The notes under the pieces are model-generated. The model did no database searches, was not told where the DNA came from, and was given only the letters and a program-made list of their open reading frames with translations. This document shows positions 28,774-37,348 of a stretch of DNA of 64,000 nucleotides, one piece after another. The stretch spans positions 1,426,001 through 1,490,000 of the forward strand of contig CP073212.1 in assembly GCA_020342235.1 (NCBI GenBank). The letters run 5' to 3'. The position numbers and the translations under genes are program-made. Origin of the DNA: Saccharomycopsis phalli (taxonomy: Eukaryota > Ascomycota > Saccharomycetes > Ascoideales > Saccharomycopsidaceae). The first letter of the stretch is position 1, and each line of letters opens with the position of its first letter.

Positions 28774-28958
28774 GGATGCAATGGAGAAAGAGAATAGATG
28801 AGGATGCAATGGAGAAAGAGAATAGATGAGGATACAATGAAAGAAAATAGATGAAGAATACAATGAAAGAAAATAGATGAAGAATACAATGAAAGAAAAT
28901 AGATGAAGAATACAATGAAAGAAAATAGATAAAGGATACAATGAAAGATAATAGATGA
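28761..28958. repeat. 26/28-bp tandem array overlapping the YEA4 stop codon
   Basis: Units of 28 bp (ATAGATGAGGATGCAATGGA...) pass into 26-bp units (ATAGATGAAGAATACAATGA...), about seven in all. The TGA stop at 28771-28773 is part of the first unit. Confidence 0.88.
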
Positions 28959-29713
28959 TGGACGTATAGAATTCAATAGTCGGCATCACGACTGAATGTA
29001 GTGGGCTCTAGAGCCCAAGTCACGCTAGATGAAAGTGGCACCGGTGTAATTGAGGGGACTTCCAGATTCATGACAGTACACGGCACCTGTACATTTGCAC
29101 AATTAAATTGACCAGCCATGGACAGGCAAACAATGGATCTATGACAGGACTGTGTGCTGCAGATGCAAATGACAACCAGGAAGAGAATTCAACACCTGTC
29201 GTGCATTTGGCAGCGGAAGCAATAATGTATACGTAGACTTGCTCATGGCCAAGCAGAGTTGCTCATTAGACAAGCCGGCTTGTTCATTAGACAAGCCGAC
29301 TCGCGACTGTATCTACAGTATGCAGCCGATCAATTGACAATCTCAAAAGGGTACGGCACTAGACGAAAATGAATTCGGAATTGGCATTCAGAATAACCGA
29401 ATTAGACTGCAGAGCTGCAGATGTGATTGCAGATGTGAATCTGGGAGGATTCCAGATTGGATAGGGCTGGGTGTGATGGTCAATTCCTGTGGCATCATGT
29501 GGTACTTGATCTCAAGCCAATGATTGTCAATGATAGTCAATGATAGTCAATGATAGTCAATGATATATAATGGTATATAATGATATAATGATATAATGGT
29601 ATAATGGTATAATCATATAATCATATAATATAATATAATCTCATCATAACACTGTCAGGCGACTTTCCAGGGTGCATCCACCCTCATGTTTTGAAAAATT
29701 TCTTCTTCACACA
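28959..29713. other. intergenic before MZM1
   Basis: Includes an array of GATAGTCAAT grading into ATAATGATAT repeats (29518-29640) just upstream of MZM1. No gene seen in the remainder. Confidence 0.6.
29518..29640. repeat. 10-bp tandem repeat grading into AT-rich repeats
   Basis: GATAGTCAAT repeated about four times, then ATAATGGTAT and ATAATCATAT variants, ending about 75 bp before the MZM1 start. Confidence 0.85.
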
Positions 29714-30037
29714 ATGTCAGCACTAGCGGCTTATAGAAACGCTCTCCGGGCGACCCGAATTGCATTTAATCACGATACTGCTGTTCTTGCGGCCTCGCGG
29801 GACAGAATCCGCCAGGGGTTCCGGAACCCGGACCAGTCTAAGCCGGTGGAGCAACGAGTGGCTGAGATGAATGAGATTCTGACGTTTCTCAAGCGCAACG
29901 TGGTCCAAGGGACAAAGAAGGAGGGGAAGTATGCGCTAAATATTCATAAATACACGGAGTTGGGCGACAACGAGAGTTTGAAGAGTCCGATTCCACTTGG
30001 CCAGGGCGGATGTTGCGGTGGAAGCAAGGGTACATAG
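29714..30037 (+). CDS. MZM1: LYR-motif assembly factor for complex III (Rieske protein chaperone)
   Basis: 107 residues from the ATG at 29714. Mzm1 (LYRM7) binds the Rieske subunit in the mitochondrial matrix and stabilises it until insertion into complex III. AAYRNALRATRIAFNHDTAV near the N-terminus carries the LYR-type motif as AYR and matches yeast Mzm1 (NAYRHGLRATRIAFRNDAEV). Further on, FLKRNVVQG and YALNIHKYTELGDNESL align with FLRRNLVQG and YHLNIHKDTELGDNETI. The C-terminus GGCCGGSKGT is short and Gly/Cys-rich, unlike yeast. Confidence 0.93.
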   Translation: MSALAAYRNALRATRIAFNHDTAVLAASRDRIRQGFRNPDQSKPVEQRVAEMNEILTFLKRNVVQGTKKEGKYALNIHKYTELGDNESLKSPIPLGQGGCCGGSKGT

Positions 30038-30105
30038 TAATTTACATTGGTGTAATTTGGCACGTATACTCACACGACATGTAGTGATGGCTGAGATGAT
30101 AAAAT

Positions 30106-30162
30106 GGAAACCAAATGGAAACCAAATGGAACCAAATGGAACCAAATGGAAACCAAATGGAA
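30106..30162. repeat. AACCAAATGGA tandem repeat
   Basis: Five units of 10-11 bp, about 70 bp after the MZM1 stop. Confidence 0.88.
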
Positions 30163-30237
30163 AGAGCATCTTGGCTGAGTTTGACACTGGCTGAGTTTGA
30201 CACTCTGGCAGAGATGACTTGGCTAATATTTAATCAA

Positions 30238-30310
30238 CCTGTGAGTTATCCTGTGAGTTAACCTGTGAGTTATCCTGTGAGTTAACCTGTGAGTTATCCT
30301 GTGAGTCAAC
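30238..30310. repeat. 12-bp tandem repeat
   Basis: CCTGTGAGTTAT alternating with CCTGTGAGTTAA, six units. Confidence 0.9.
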
Positions 30311-30510
30311 AACTTGGTGATCCCCTGACTCCGACTGAAATGTCCAATGTGTTCCATGTAGCTAATTCAGGATTGCCCAACCACCCGACTCACTACACAC
30401 AACCACACCACTGCTTTATTACACTTATACTTTATACAACTCGGCCCTACATCAACGTGTGCGCAACAAAATAACTGACATCAAACAACATTATCCATCC
30501 ACTCTATACC

Positions 30511-31194
30511 CTACTCCAACTCGCCAAACACCCCTTCGTCTGCATCGTAGTCCTCCTCCTCCTTGGCCACCTCGCTCTTCTCCTTCTTCAGAAGATGGTT
30601 CTCGTTTCTTGGCGCATCCACGTACCCACTGGTGATTGGTTTCAGGTAACTCAGCGGCGGCGACAACATCTGGTCTGGTGACTTGGAAAGCGTAGGCGAC
30701 ATGTGCTGGCTGGTGTGGCTATGCTTGTCATTTTCGTTCATCGACACTAGAATGCTGGCAGCCTCCAACAACTGGACCTGCTGGTGCTTGGAGATTAACA
30801 ACTTCTTGGTGTAGTTCCACTCGGCAGTATGCTCCCAGAGATGCTTGGCGAGCGACGAAATGTGCTTGTATCCTTTTCCACAGGCCTCACACTTGAGTTC
30901 CTGCTTCACCCTCCCGCTCTCCCCCTCGCTGATCCGCCGTACCACAAACTCCCGCGTCAAGAGCGGCACAGTGTCCCCCGTCTGGTGGTGGTTTTTCGGC
31001 ATGCTATTGTGGAACCGAGGGTTGTAGCTCTGTGACTGCCGGTTCTCGGGAATATTGTATGGCTGGGCGTTGATGGAATTCGACCGTGACCGTGACGGAA
31101 TCGCATACGGCGACAGCGACGAATTCCGGCGATGGCTCGCAAAATGGTGCTGCGTGTTGGCGTTTGCATTGTGGGTAGACGAATACGACGTCAT
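30511..31194 (-). CDS. single C2H2 zinc-finger protein, function unknown
   Basis: 227 residues, mostly disordered (Asn/His/Ser-rich N-terminus with SRSRSNS; acidic C-terminus EEEDYDADEGVFGELE). One classical C2H2 finger, CEACGKGYKHISSLAKHLWE followed by H (C-X2-C-X12-H-X3-H), lies near residues 102-122 and is followed by TAEW. Fungal proteins with this finger and an HT-[AP]-EW tail exist but I cannot give a gene name. A single finger can bind DNA, RNA or protein, so calling it a transcription factor would be a guess. Confidence 0.75.
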   Translation of the reverse strand: MTSYSSTHNANANTQHHFASHRRNSSLSPYAIPSRSRSNSINAQPYNIPENRQSQSYNPRFHNSMPKNHHQTGDTVPLLTREFVVRRISEGESGRVKQELKCEACGKGYKHISSLAKHLWEHTAEWNYTKKLLISKHQQVQLLEAASILVSMNENDKHSHTSQHMSPTLSKSPDQMLSPPLSYLKPITSGYVDAPRNENHLLKKEKSEVAKEEEDYDADEGVFGELE

Positions 31195-31774
31195 GTCTAG
31201 CTGTCAGTAAAGTGTCAAAAGGTCAAGTCAAGTCAAAAAAAAATTTATAATATATTTTTATAAAATATACCACTCGGGACCGGGCGATCCCTCTTCTTCT
31301 GCTCTTTTTTTCCGCCTTCAACTTACTGGTACTTGATCCTCACGTCTTGCCTTTTATAAAAAATTTTTTTTTTTCCAAACTTGGGTTTTTCAAGAGATGG
31401 TTTTTTTTTTTTTTTTTTTTCTGGTGCCATTGCAAATTATACTTACGCGAGGCTGTTGCGGGTTGCGTGCCCGGGTACGCCATCCACCCTATCACCAGGG
31501 GCATGACTGTGTGACGGGATAACCTCAATGCACCTCAAAACCCACTTGAAATTCTCGTCACGTGTGAGGCCACATTACAACATCGTAGCCATGACGTTTC
31601 TGCCTCACCTCTCCGCTGGATAAAAACACTTGTTTACCGATTATTTCCCATGACACACCGCGCCCCTTGCACAGCCCACACCACTCACATCCGGTCATGA
31701 GCCCTGTGCGATTTCTGACATGTCACGTGATATTACGGTATAAAAGCACGGGGCCCCGAGACAGTTTCCTGCCA
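31195..31774. promoter_or_regulatory. divergent promoter region, C2H2 gene / PRX1
   Basis: Poly-T runs near 31363-31376 and 31400-31420. CACGTG at 31559-31564 and 31724-31729, then GTATAAAAGC at 31739, 36 bp before the PRX1 start. No gene. Confidence 0.6.
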
Positions 31775-32491
31775 ATGTTTCGCTTCAGACCAGTCCAGCA
31801 AATTAGAGGAATCAAGACGTTTGATTTCGCCAAGCAGCCTCGCTTGAGAATCTTCAGCGAGGCGCCAAACTTCCAAGCCCTCACCACCAAGGGACAAATC
31901 GACTTCCACAAGTACATCCAAGGCAACTGGGCAGTGCTATTTTCCCATCCAAAGGATTTCACCCCGGTTTGCACCACGGAATTGGGCGCCTTTTCTGCCC
32001 TCAAGCCGGAATTCGACAAGCGTGGCGTGAAGTTGATTGGTCTTTCTGCACAGGACATTGGCAACCACGAAAAATGGATCAAGGATATCGAGGAAGTGGC
32101 CACCCCAGACAATTCAAAGTTCTCGTACCCAATCATTGCCGACACCGATCGGGAGGTTGCGTTCCTCTACGACATGGTCGATGAAGAGGGGTTCAAGAAC
32201 CTCAACAATGGTATCGTCCAGACCATTCGCTCGGTTTTCATCATTGACCCGGCCAAGAAAATCAGATTGATCTTGACGTACCCTGCGTCGGTTGGACGAA
32301 ACTCCACCGAGGTGTTGCGGGTCGTTGATGCTTTGCAGACTGGCGACAAGAACGGGGTCGTTACTCCAATCAACTGGACTGTTGGTGAGGATGTGATTAT
32401 CCCACCAACGGTGAGTGACGATGCTGCCAAGGAGAAGTTTGGTGAGTTTAAAAAGGTCAAGCCGTACCTCCGATTCACCAACTTGAAGTAG
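31775..32491 (+). CDS. PRX1: mitochondrial 1-Cys peroxiredoxin
   Basis: Thiol peroxidase that removes hydroperoxides in the mitochondrial matrix. Start at 31775 is chosen because it follows TATAAAA by about 30 bp and opens a basic leader without acidic residues (MFRFRPVQQIRGIKTFDFAK), as expected for a presequence. 238 residues. HPKDFTPVCTTELGAF carries the peroxidatic Cys66. RSVFIIDPAKKIRLILTYPA and VGRNSTEVLRVVDALQ are the 1-Cys (Prx6-type) continuation. The protein has no other Cys after residue 66, consistent with the 1-Cys class. A 16-bp minisatellite starts within 10-15 bp of the stop codon. Confidence 0.95.
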   Translation: MFRFRPVQQIRGIKTFDFAKQPRLRIFSEAPNFQALTTKGQIDFHKYIQGNWAVLFSHPKDFTPVCTTELGAFSALKPEFDKRGVKLIGLSAQDIGNHEKWIKDIEEVATPDNSKFSYPIIADTDREVAFLYDMVDEEGFKNLNNGIVQTIRSVFIIDPAKKIRLILTYPASVGRNSTEVLRVVDALQTGDKNGVVTPINWTVGEDVIIPPTVSDDAAKEKFGEFKKVKPYLRFTNLK

Positions 32492-32498
32492 ACGGACA

Positions 32499-32700
32499 AT
32501 GGTATTGTATTTCAATTGTATTTCAATGGTATTGTATTTCAATGGTATTGTATTTCAATGGTATTGTATTTCAATGGTATTGTATTTCAATGGTATTGTA
32601 TTTCAATGGTGATGTATTTCAATGGTGATGTATTTCAATGGTAATGTACTGTATTCAATGGTAAGGTGTACTGTCTTGGTCCAAGAATAATGTACGCTAG
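32499..32700. repeat. 16-bp tandem repeat after PRX1
   Basis: Unit CAATGGTATTGTATTT, about eight copies. Degenerate CAATGGTAATGT-type units continue to about 33050. Confidence 0.9.
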
Positions 32701-33378
32701 ATCTGTTAATCCAATGGTAATGTGCACTGTATCAGTCTAATGGCAATGTACTGTATTTTCCAATGGTAATGTGTATTATATTGGTCCAATGGCAATGTGC
32801 GATATATCTGTTTGTCCAATGGCAATGTGTATTGTATTAGTCAATGGTAATGTATTGTATTAGTCAATGGTAATGTACTGTATTTTCCAATGCTAATCTG
32901 TACTGTATTTTCCAATAGTAATGTGCACTCTATTAGTTTAATAGTGTATGCCATATCTGTTTGTCCAATGGTACACCACTCTATTACTTCAATAGTACAT
33001 CATTCTATTTCTTCAATAGTACACCATTCCCTATCCAATGGAATGTACACTGTAGATTCAACCTGAAAAAGGGGTATACCATTAAACATTGCAGTGAAAA
33101 TGGCCTTCCAAATCAAATACCAGCCATTCACACAAACAGCAGAGGCACGAGAAAAACTCCCTAAATTAGATATATAATATTGGCTGGTCATCGCTTTTTA
33201 TGCCATCGTTTCTTGTTATGGCCTCCCGAGGGACGCTTGCTATTTCACGAATAGGCATGACAAGGCATGCAACTGTCCCATTTGAGCCATATTAAACCAC
33301 GAGCTACAGTGTGTTATACCCATAAAAATAATATTTCATAAACCAAATATACTGGAAAGCGCAATTCATTAGGAAAAT
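32701..33378. other. intergenic between converging PRX1 and PRB1
   Basis: The first 350 bp are decayed units of the preceding array. The remainder is AT-rich with no gene. Confidence 0.6.
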
Positions 33379-34917
33379 CTATAACAAGCTTTCTTTCAAT
33401 GCCTCGAATTCAGATTTAAAGTTGTCGAGCGAAAACCCAGCCTTGCCCGACTCGGCCTTCCAAAACTCGCCAATGTCTCCTCCGGCACCATTGTACACCA
33501 ACACGTTTGGTGACCCTTCGCCAACGTCGCTCAACACCCCAGTCGACCCATATGCAATCAAGTTCTTCTTCAACTGTGCCGGGGTGATCTTCGACGCCGA
33601 GCCGAACTCAGACTTGGAGCCTGGGAGCAACGACAAGTAGTACGCCAACAACCCAGCAACATGTGGTGACGCCATCGAAGTACCCGACAAGGTCGCAGTG
33701 GCATAGTTCGAGCCAATGTATGTAGACAAGATGTTCAAGCCCGGGGCAAAGATGTCAACACACTTTCCCCAATTGGAGAAGTATGCACGCGAGTCAGAAA
33801 TCGTAGATGCCCCAACAGTAATGGCTCCTTCCGCCGACGCCGGCGAAGTGTTGCACGCATCTTGGTTCTCGTTACCAGCAGCAACGGCAAAGTTCAAGCC
33901 CGTCTTGACTGCTGCGTTCACAGCCAAGTCCAACGATGGCGACTTTCCTCCGCCCAAGGACATATTGGCCGAGGCTCCCTTGGCGTTTTTGCCGTTCTTG
34001 GTCCGCTCAATGTGGTCCTTGGCAGCAACCTCCACACCCTTGACGACATCGGACATTGATCCGCTACCATTGGCACCCAAGACCTTGACTCCGCGGATTG
34101 TGACCTTCTTGGCAACACCATAGGTCTTCGAGCCAATGGTACCGGAACAGTGGGTTCCGTGTCCGTTTCCATCAAGGGCTCCGTCATTTGGAATGTCGGC
34201 AATGAGCTTTGCCCGGCCTTCAAACTCCTTGTGGGTGTCCAAGACACCAGTGTCGATGATGTACGAGGTGACACCTTCGCCGCCCTCATCATCATACAAG
34301 TATTTGTTGAAGCTGCCCAAGTTCAATGGGTCTCTGTGGGAGATTCTAGCCAACCCCCATGGCGCACCGTGCTGGACTTCAAATTCATCGGCATAGACAA
34401 CCGAGTCCTGTTCAATGAACTTGACCAACGGCGACTTGCGCAACATCTCAATGGTGGAGTCCAAAAAGTACCCTGCGTAGCCCGAGACAAGCCCCTCAAA
34501 GTCGTGCAAGATGCCGCCAAGTGGACTGACCTTGCCCTCGCTTGCAAAGAAGAACAGGTGCATTGGGTCTGTCTCGCTCAACTTGTAAGCGGCGTTGGTC
34601 TGCTCCGAGAGAACAAACTCTTTATGGAAGTTGATTTCGTCGAGCGAAACGCCATCCTTGAACACAATAATGTACCGATGTGGGATGACGTCGTGCGAGC
34701 TGGCTGTGTACACCGGAGCCTCGTTAGAGTCGTGGTTTGAAAAGACTGGCGCCGCCGACTCCTTTGGAGCAAGCACAACGACGTTTCTGGCCACCTCCGG
34801 GATGTTGTTCTCGAGGAAGGCCATCAAGTCCTGCTCATCCTCGATGGATGGCAATACCAAGGAGGAGGCAAGAGTGGCAAAAGCAACACTAGCCAAGACC
34901 GAAGTAGAAAGTCTCAT
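33379..34917 (-). CDS. PRB1: cerevisin, vacuolar serine protease B
   Basis: 512 residues. Signal peptide MRLSTSVLASVAFATLASSL, then an I9 propeptide (RYIIVFKDGVSLDEI near 81; YFLDSTIEMLRKSPLVKFIE near 150), then the S8 peptidase. The complete triad is Asp222 in IIDTGVLDTH, His253 in GNGHGTHCSGT and Ser414 in SGTSMASPHV; the oxyanion Asn is in AAGNENQDAC. In yeast the proenzyme is cleaved by itself and by Pep4 in the vacuole and drives turnover under starvation. A TATAAA lies at 35034-35039, 117 bp upstream of the ATG. The left-edge gene is a diverged relative. Confidence 0.95.
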   Translation of the reverse strand: MRLSTSVLASVAFATLASSLVLPSIEDEQDLMAFLENNIPEVARNVVVLAPKESAAPVFSNHDSNEAPVYTASSHDVIPHRYIIVFKDGVSLDEINFHKEFVLSEQTNAAYKLSETDPMHLFFFASEGKVSPLGGILHDFEGLVSGYAGYFLDSTIEMLRKSPLVKFIEQDSVVYADEFEVQHGAPWGLARISHRDPLNLGSFNKYLYDDEGGEGVTSYIIDTGVLDTHKEFEGRAKLIADIPNDGALDGNGHGTHCSGTIGSKTYGVAKKVTIRGVKVLGANGSGSMSDVVKGVEVAAKDHIERTKNGKNAKGASANMSLGGGKSPSLDLAVNAAVKTGLNFAVAAGNENQDACNTSPASAEGAITVGASTISDSRAYFSNWGKCVDIFAPGLNILSTYIGSNYATATLSGTSMASPHVAGLLAYYLSLLPGSKSEFGSASKITPAQLKKNLIAYGSTGVLSDVGEGSPNVLVYNGAGGDIGEFWKAESGKAGFSLDNFKSEFEALKESLL

Positions 34918-35352
34918 GGTGTTTATTGAAGTAAATTGGAATGGGAGAAAATATCTTTACAATCTTTAATGGTGATTAAAGGTTGTTGTAAAGACTGAGA
35001 AAATAAGAGCAAGACTGGTTTACTTTTCCCGCATTTATACCTGTCCGCAGTTGGTGCAGAGATGATCTCATCGTGCGGGGGCACACAACCTTACTGAAAT
35101 GGGCGCCCCTATTTTGAGGAGGGTGCGACAAGGTCTTGACAAACGGAAAATGGCATGAGGTCGTTCATATATTTCGTAGACGCTTGTGGATATTTGGATA
35201 TAAATACTATTAACACCTGTATATAGCAAAAAGTCGAGGTCTGGGCTCGGCCGGGTGGGGAAGTATCATTGACATACAAGTGGGATGACGCGATAAGACC
35301 ATGTGACCTTATCTGAGATGCGGAGATGACTAGTTTCGTGGAATCGTAACCC
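34918..35352. other. PRB1 promoter and intergenic
   Basis: PRB1 promoter with a TATA box at 35034-35039. Beyond about 35100 no gene or repeat is seen before the next stop codon. Confidence 0.55.
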
Positions 35353-36627
35353 CTATGAGGCAGTGGCTAAAATCTCAGGGCTGAGGCTTTGGAAGATCTT
35401 ACTCAAAGAGTAACGAGGGCGTTTTGAGTATTGGTGCACGGCTTTTGCCATGGTAGAAACTTCCGGAACCTCGGGACACCGTCGGTTAGCTAGCGACGTG
35501 TACTGGTCTAGCAACTGCTCAATAATAGGCCAGCAGGTCTTTTTGTGAGTGCCACACAGTCTAAGTAGCATTGAAAGACATCCGCACTGGAGCATTTGGA
35601 ACCGGTCAAACGAGGTCGAATTTTCCACAAGGAGCAGTATTATGGAAATAACCGGCGTCCGCATGTTGCTTTTTGTGGCAAGGACCTTGCCAAAGCCAGC
35701 AAAAAGCTGCGGAAGCTTGTCAATGTAGATGATGCTCATGAGGGCTGAGCTGTCACGTGACTGGATAATGGTGCTCAAGATGGATGTGATTGCGTCAGTG
35801 TGGTTTTCGCCGTAGAAATCAATCAAGAGACCAATTACAGTGCTGTTGCTGACGAGTAGCTTTGCTAATCGACCATCTAGTATAATGAGCTGGCTGATAA
35901 TGTCAACGATTGTCAGCACACGATGCTTGTCTCCAAAAAGCAGCTCGCACAAGATCTGGACAAGGATATCGTTGATTTCAATGTTTAGAAGCGACTGCAC
36001 GTAGTCCGGGTGGTGTGCAATGTTCTGGAAAAGCCCCAACAACGACTCCACACAGTCCTGGTCACATGTGATGTTGAGCAATTTCGCACACAACTTCATG
36101 GTTTCATGGCTGCCAATAAGTCGCTCCGGGTGCTTCTGGTATATGGTCGATATCAAGTCAACGCTTGTCAAATGGAAATTCGGCTCGTGACGGTTCAATG
36201 AGAGAAGCGTGCAAAGCAAAATGTCAAGTGATTTCGTGTCCATGTCCACATGGTTAAGACACTTGAGGATACTGTTGATCATAATACACTTTCTGTATCT
36301 TCCCTCGGCGGAAACTCTGAGGATTTCCACGACGTTTGTCACAATCCCAAGTTCCAGCATGCATTGGCTGATCCTTTGGTCCTGGAACTGGATGACCTCT
36401 TTGAGGGCCAAAATCCCATGGAGCTTTGTCCATGAAGCGTCACAGAGCACTGCCTGGTTCAATAGTTGCATCAGCAACATTGGATTGTCGAGAATCTGAG
36501 CCTTTGCATGTTCCTGTTTGGTTTCGTTGACAAGAGCACGGTATATGTTCACAACGATTTTCTCCAAGTCTATGGTGCTGTTATTTGCACAAGTTGGTGT
36601 TATTGGGGTATTTACCAAGACTTCCAT
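35353..36627 (-). CDS. helical-repeat (armadillo-like) protein, unidentified
   Basis: 424 residues. Leu/Ile-rich amphipathic helices run throughout in the spacing of ARM/HEAT-type solenoids (SLDILLCTLLSLNR; MKLCAKLLNITC; CVESLLGLFQNIAHH; ILVQILCELLF; AITSILSTIIQS; MLQCGCLSMLLRLCG). No signal peptide or membrane span. The C-terminus is basic and Ser-rich (YSKRPRYSLSKIFQSLSP). I do not recognise a family; a scaffold role is only what such folds usually have. A single long frame over 424 codons with a sensible ATG makes the gene certain. Confidence 0.8.
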   Translation of the reverse strand: MEVLVNTPITPTCANNSTIDLEKIVVNIYRALVNETKQEHAKAQILDNPMLLMQLLNQAVLCDASWTKLHGILALKEVIQFQDQRISQCMLELGIVTNVVEILRVSAEGRYRKCIMINSILKCLNHVDMDTKSLDILLCTLLSLNRHEPNFHLTSVDLISTIYQKHPERLIGSHETMKLCAKLLNITCDQDCVESLLGLFQNIAHHPDYVQSLLNIEINDILVQILCELLFGDKHRVLTIVDIISQLIILDGRLAKLLVSNSTVIGLLIDFYGENHTDAITSILSTIIQSRDSSALMSIIYIDKLPQLFAGFGKVLATKSNMRTPVISIILLLVENSTSFDRFQMLQCGCLSMLLRLCGTHKKTCWPIIEQLLDQYTSLANRRCPEVPEVSTMAKAVHQYSKRPRYSLSKIFQSLSPEILATAS

Positions 36628-37348
36628 TTCGCTTGGGGTGTGCGGCTAAAGAGGATCATGGGTGATTATATAGGCAGGCCGCATGTGGTATCTTATTTTG
36701 GCACATTATGGATCCTTAACTTGCAGAATTATGGAATTGATAGGTTTGCTATAGTTGCGTTTTATCTTGAGACAGTATTGTGGTGCTGTTTCATGATGCA
36801 TCATGAAACACCTAATCCAAGGGTCTCTGAAAATAGTGCATTGTCATGAGTACCCAATATCCAACGAGTTTTAGTAATAATGGCGTATGATCCATTATTT
36901 TCTTTGATTGATTCAGCAGTTTATCCGTTAAACCCCATGGCCTGATTTCCAGGGTAGAGTTTTGACTTGCGTTTTGAGTTGCTCTGGGTTTAAGTTGCAG
37001 TTGCAGTTGCGGATTTACACTATTTTATATTACAGTTGATATTTCGGGTTTGGTTTTGTATTCTGAGTGTAGATTTATATCATAGGCTTGTATTTATATT
37101 TTCTGCTTGGCAGCTGAATTGCTTGGTTGTATAATGGTCATCTGGAAGCCAAGACACTTTCTACATGCTCATGTGTGTCTCACATCTCACAGGCTAGTAG
37201 TACATTTTACAAACTACAACAAAGCACGCATCATGACTCGCAAATAGATACGAAACACAGCCAAGCCTGGGAATTCATTGTCAAGTTTTGTATAATATAG
37301 TATATATATGAAATGGGTATCGTAAAGGCATTGGGGGTATGCTCACCA
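36628..37348. other. intergenic, no feature seen
   Basis: Promoter of the helical-repeat gene and 3' flank of the coiled-coil gene. No repeats and no gene. Confidence 0.55.

Larger units (their letters stand above)
30038..30510. other. intergenic between converging genes, two minisatellites
   Basis: Array at 30106-30162 (AACCAAATGG units) and a 12-bp array at 30238-30310. No gene. Confidence 0.6.
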
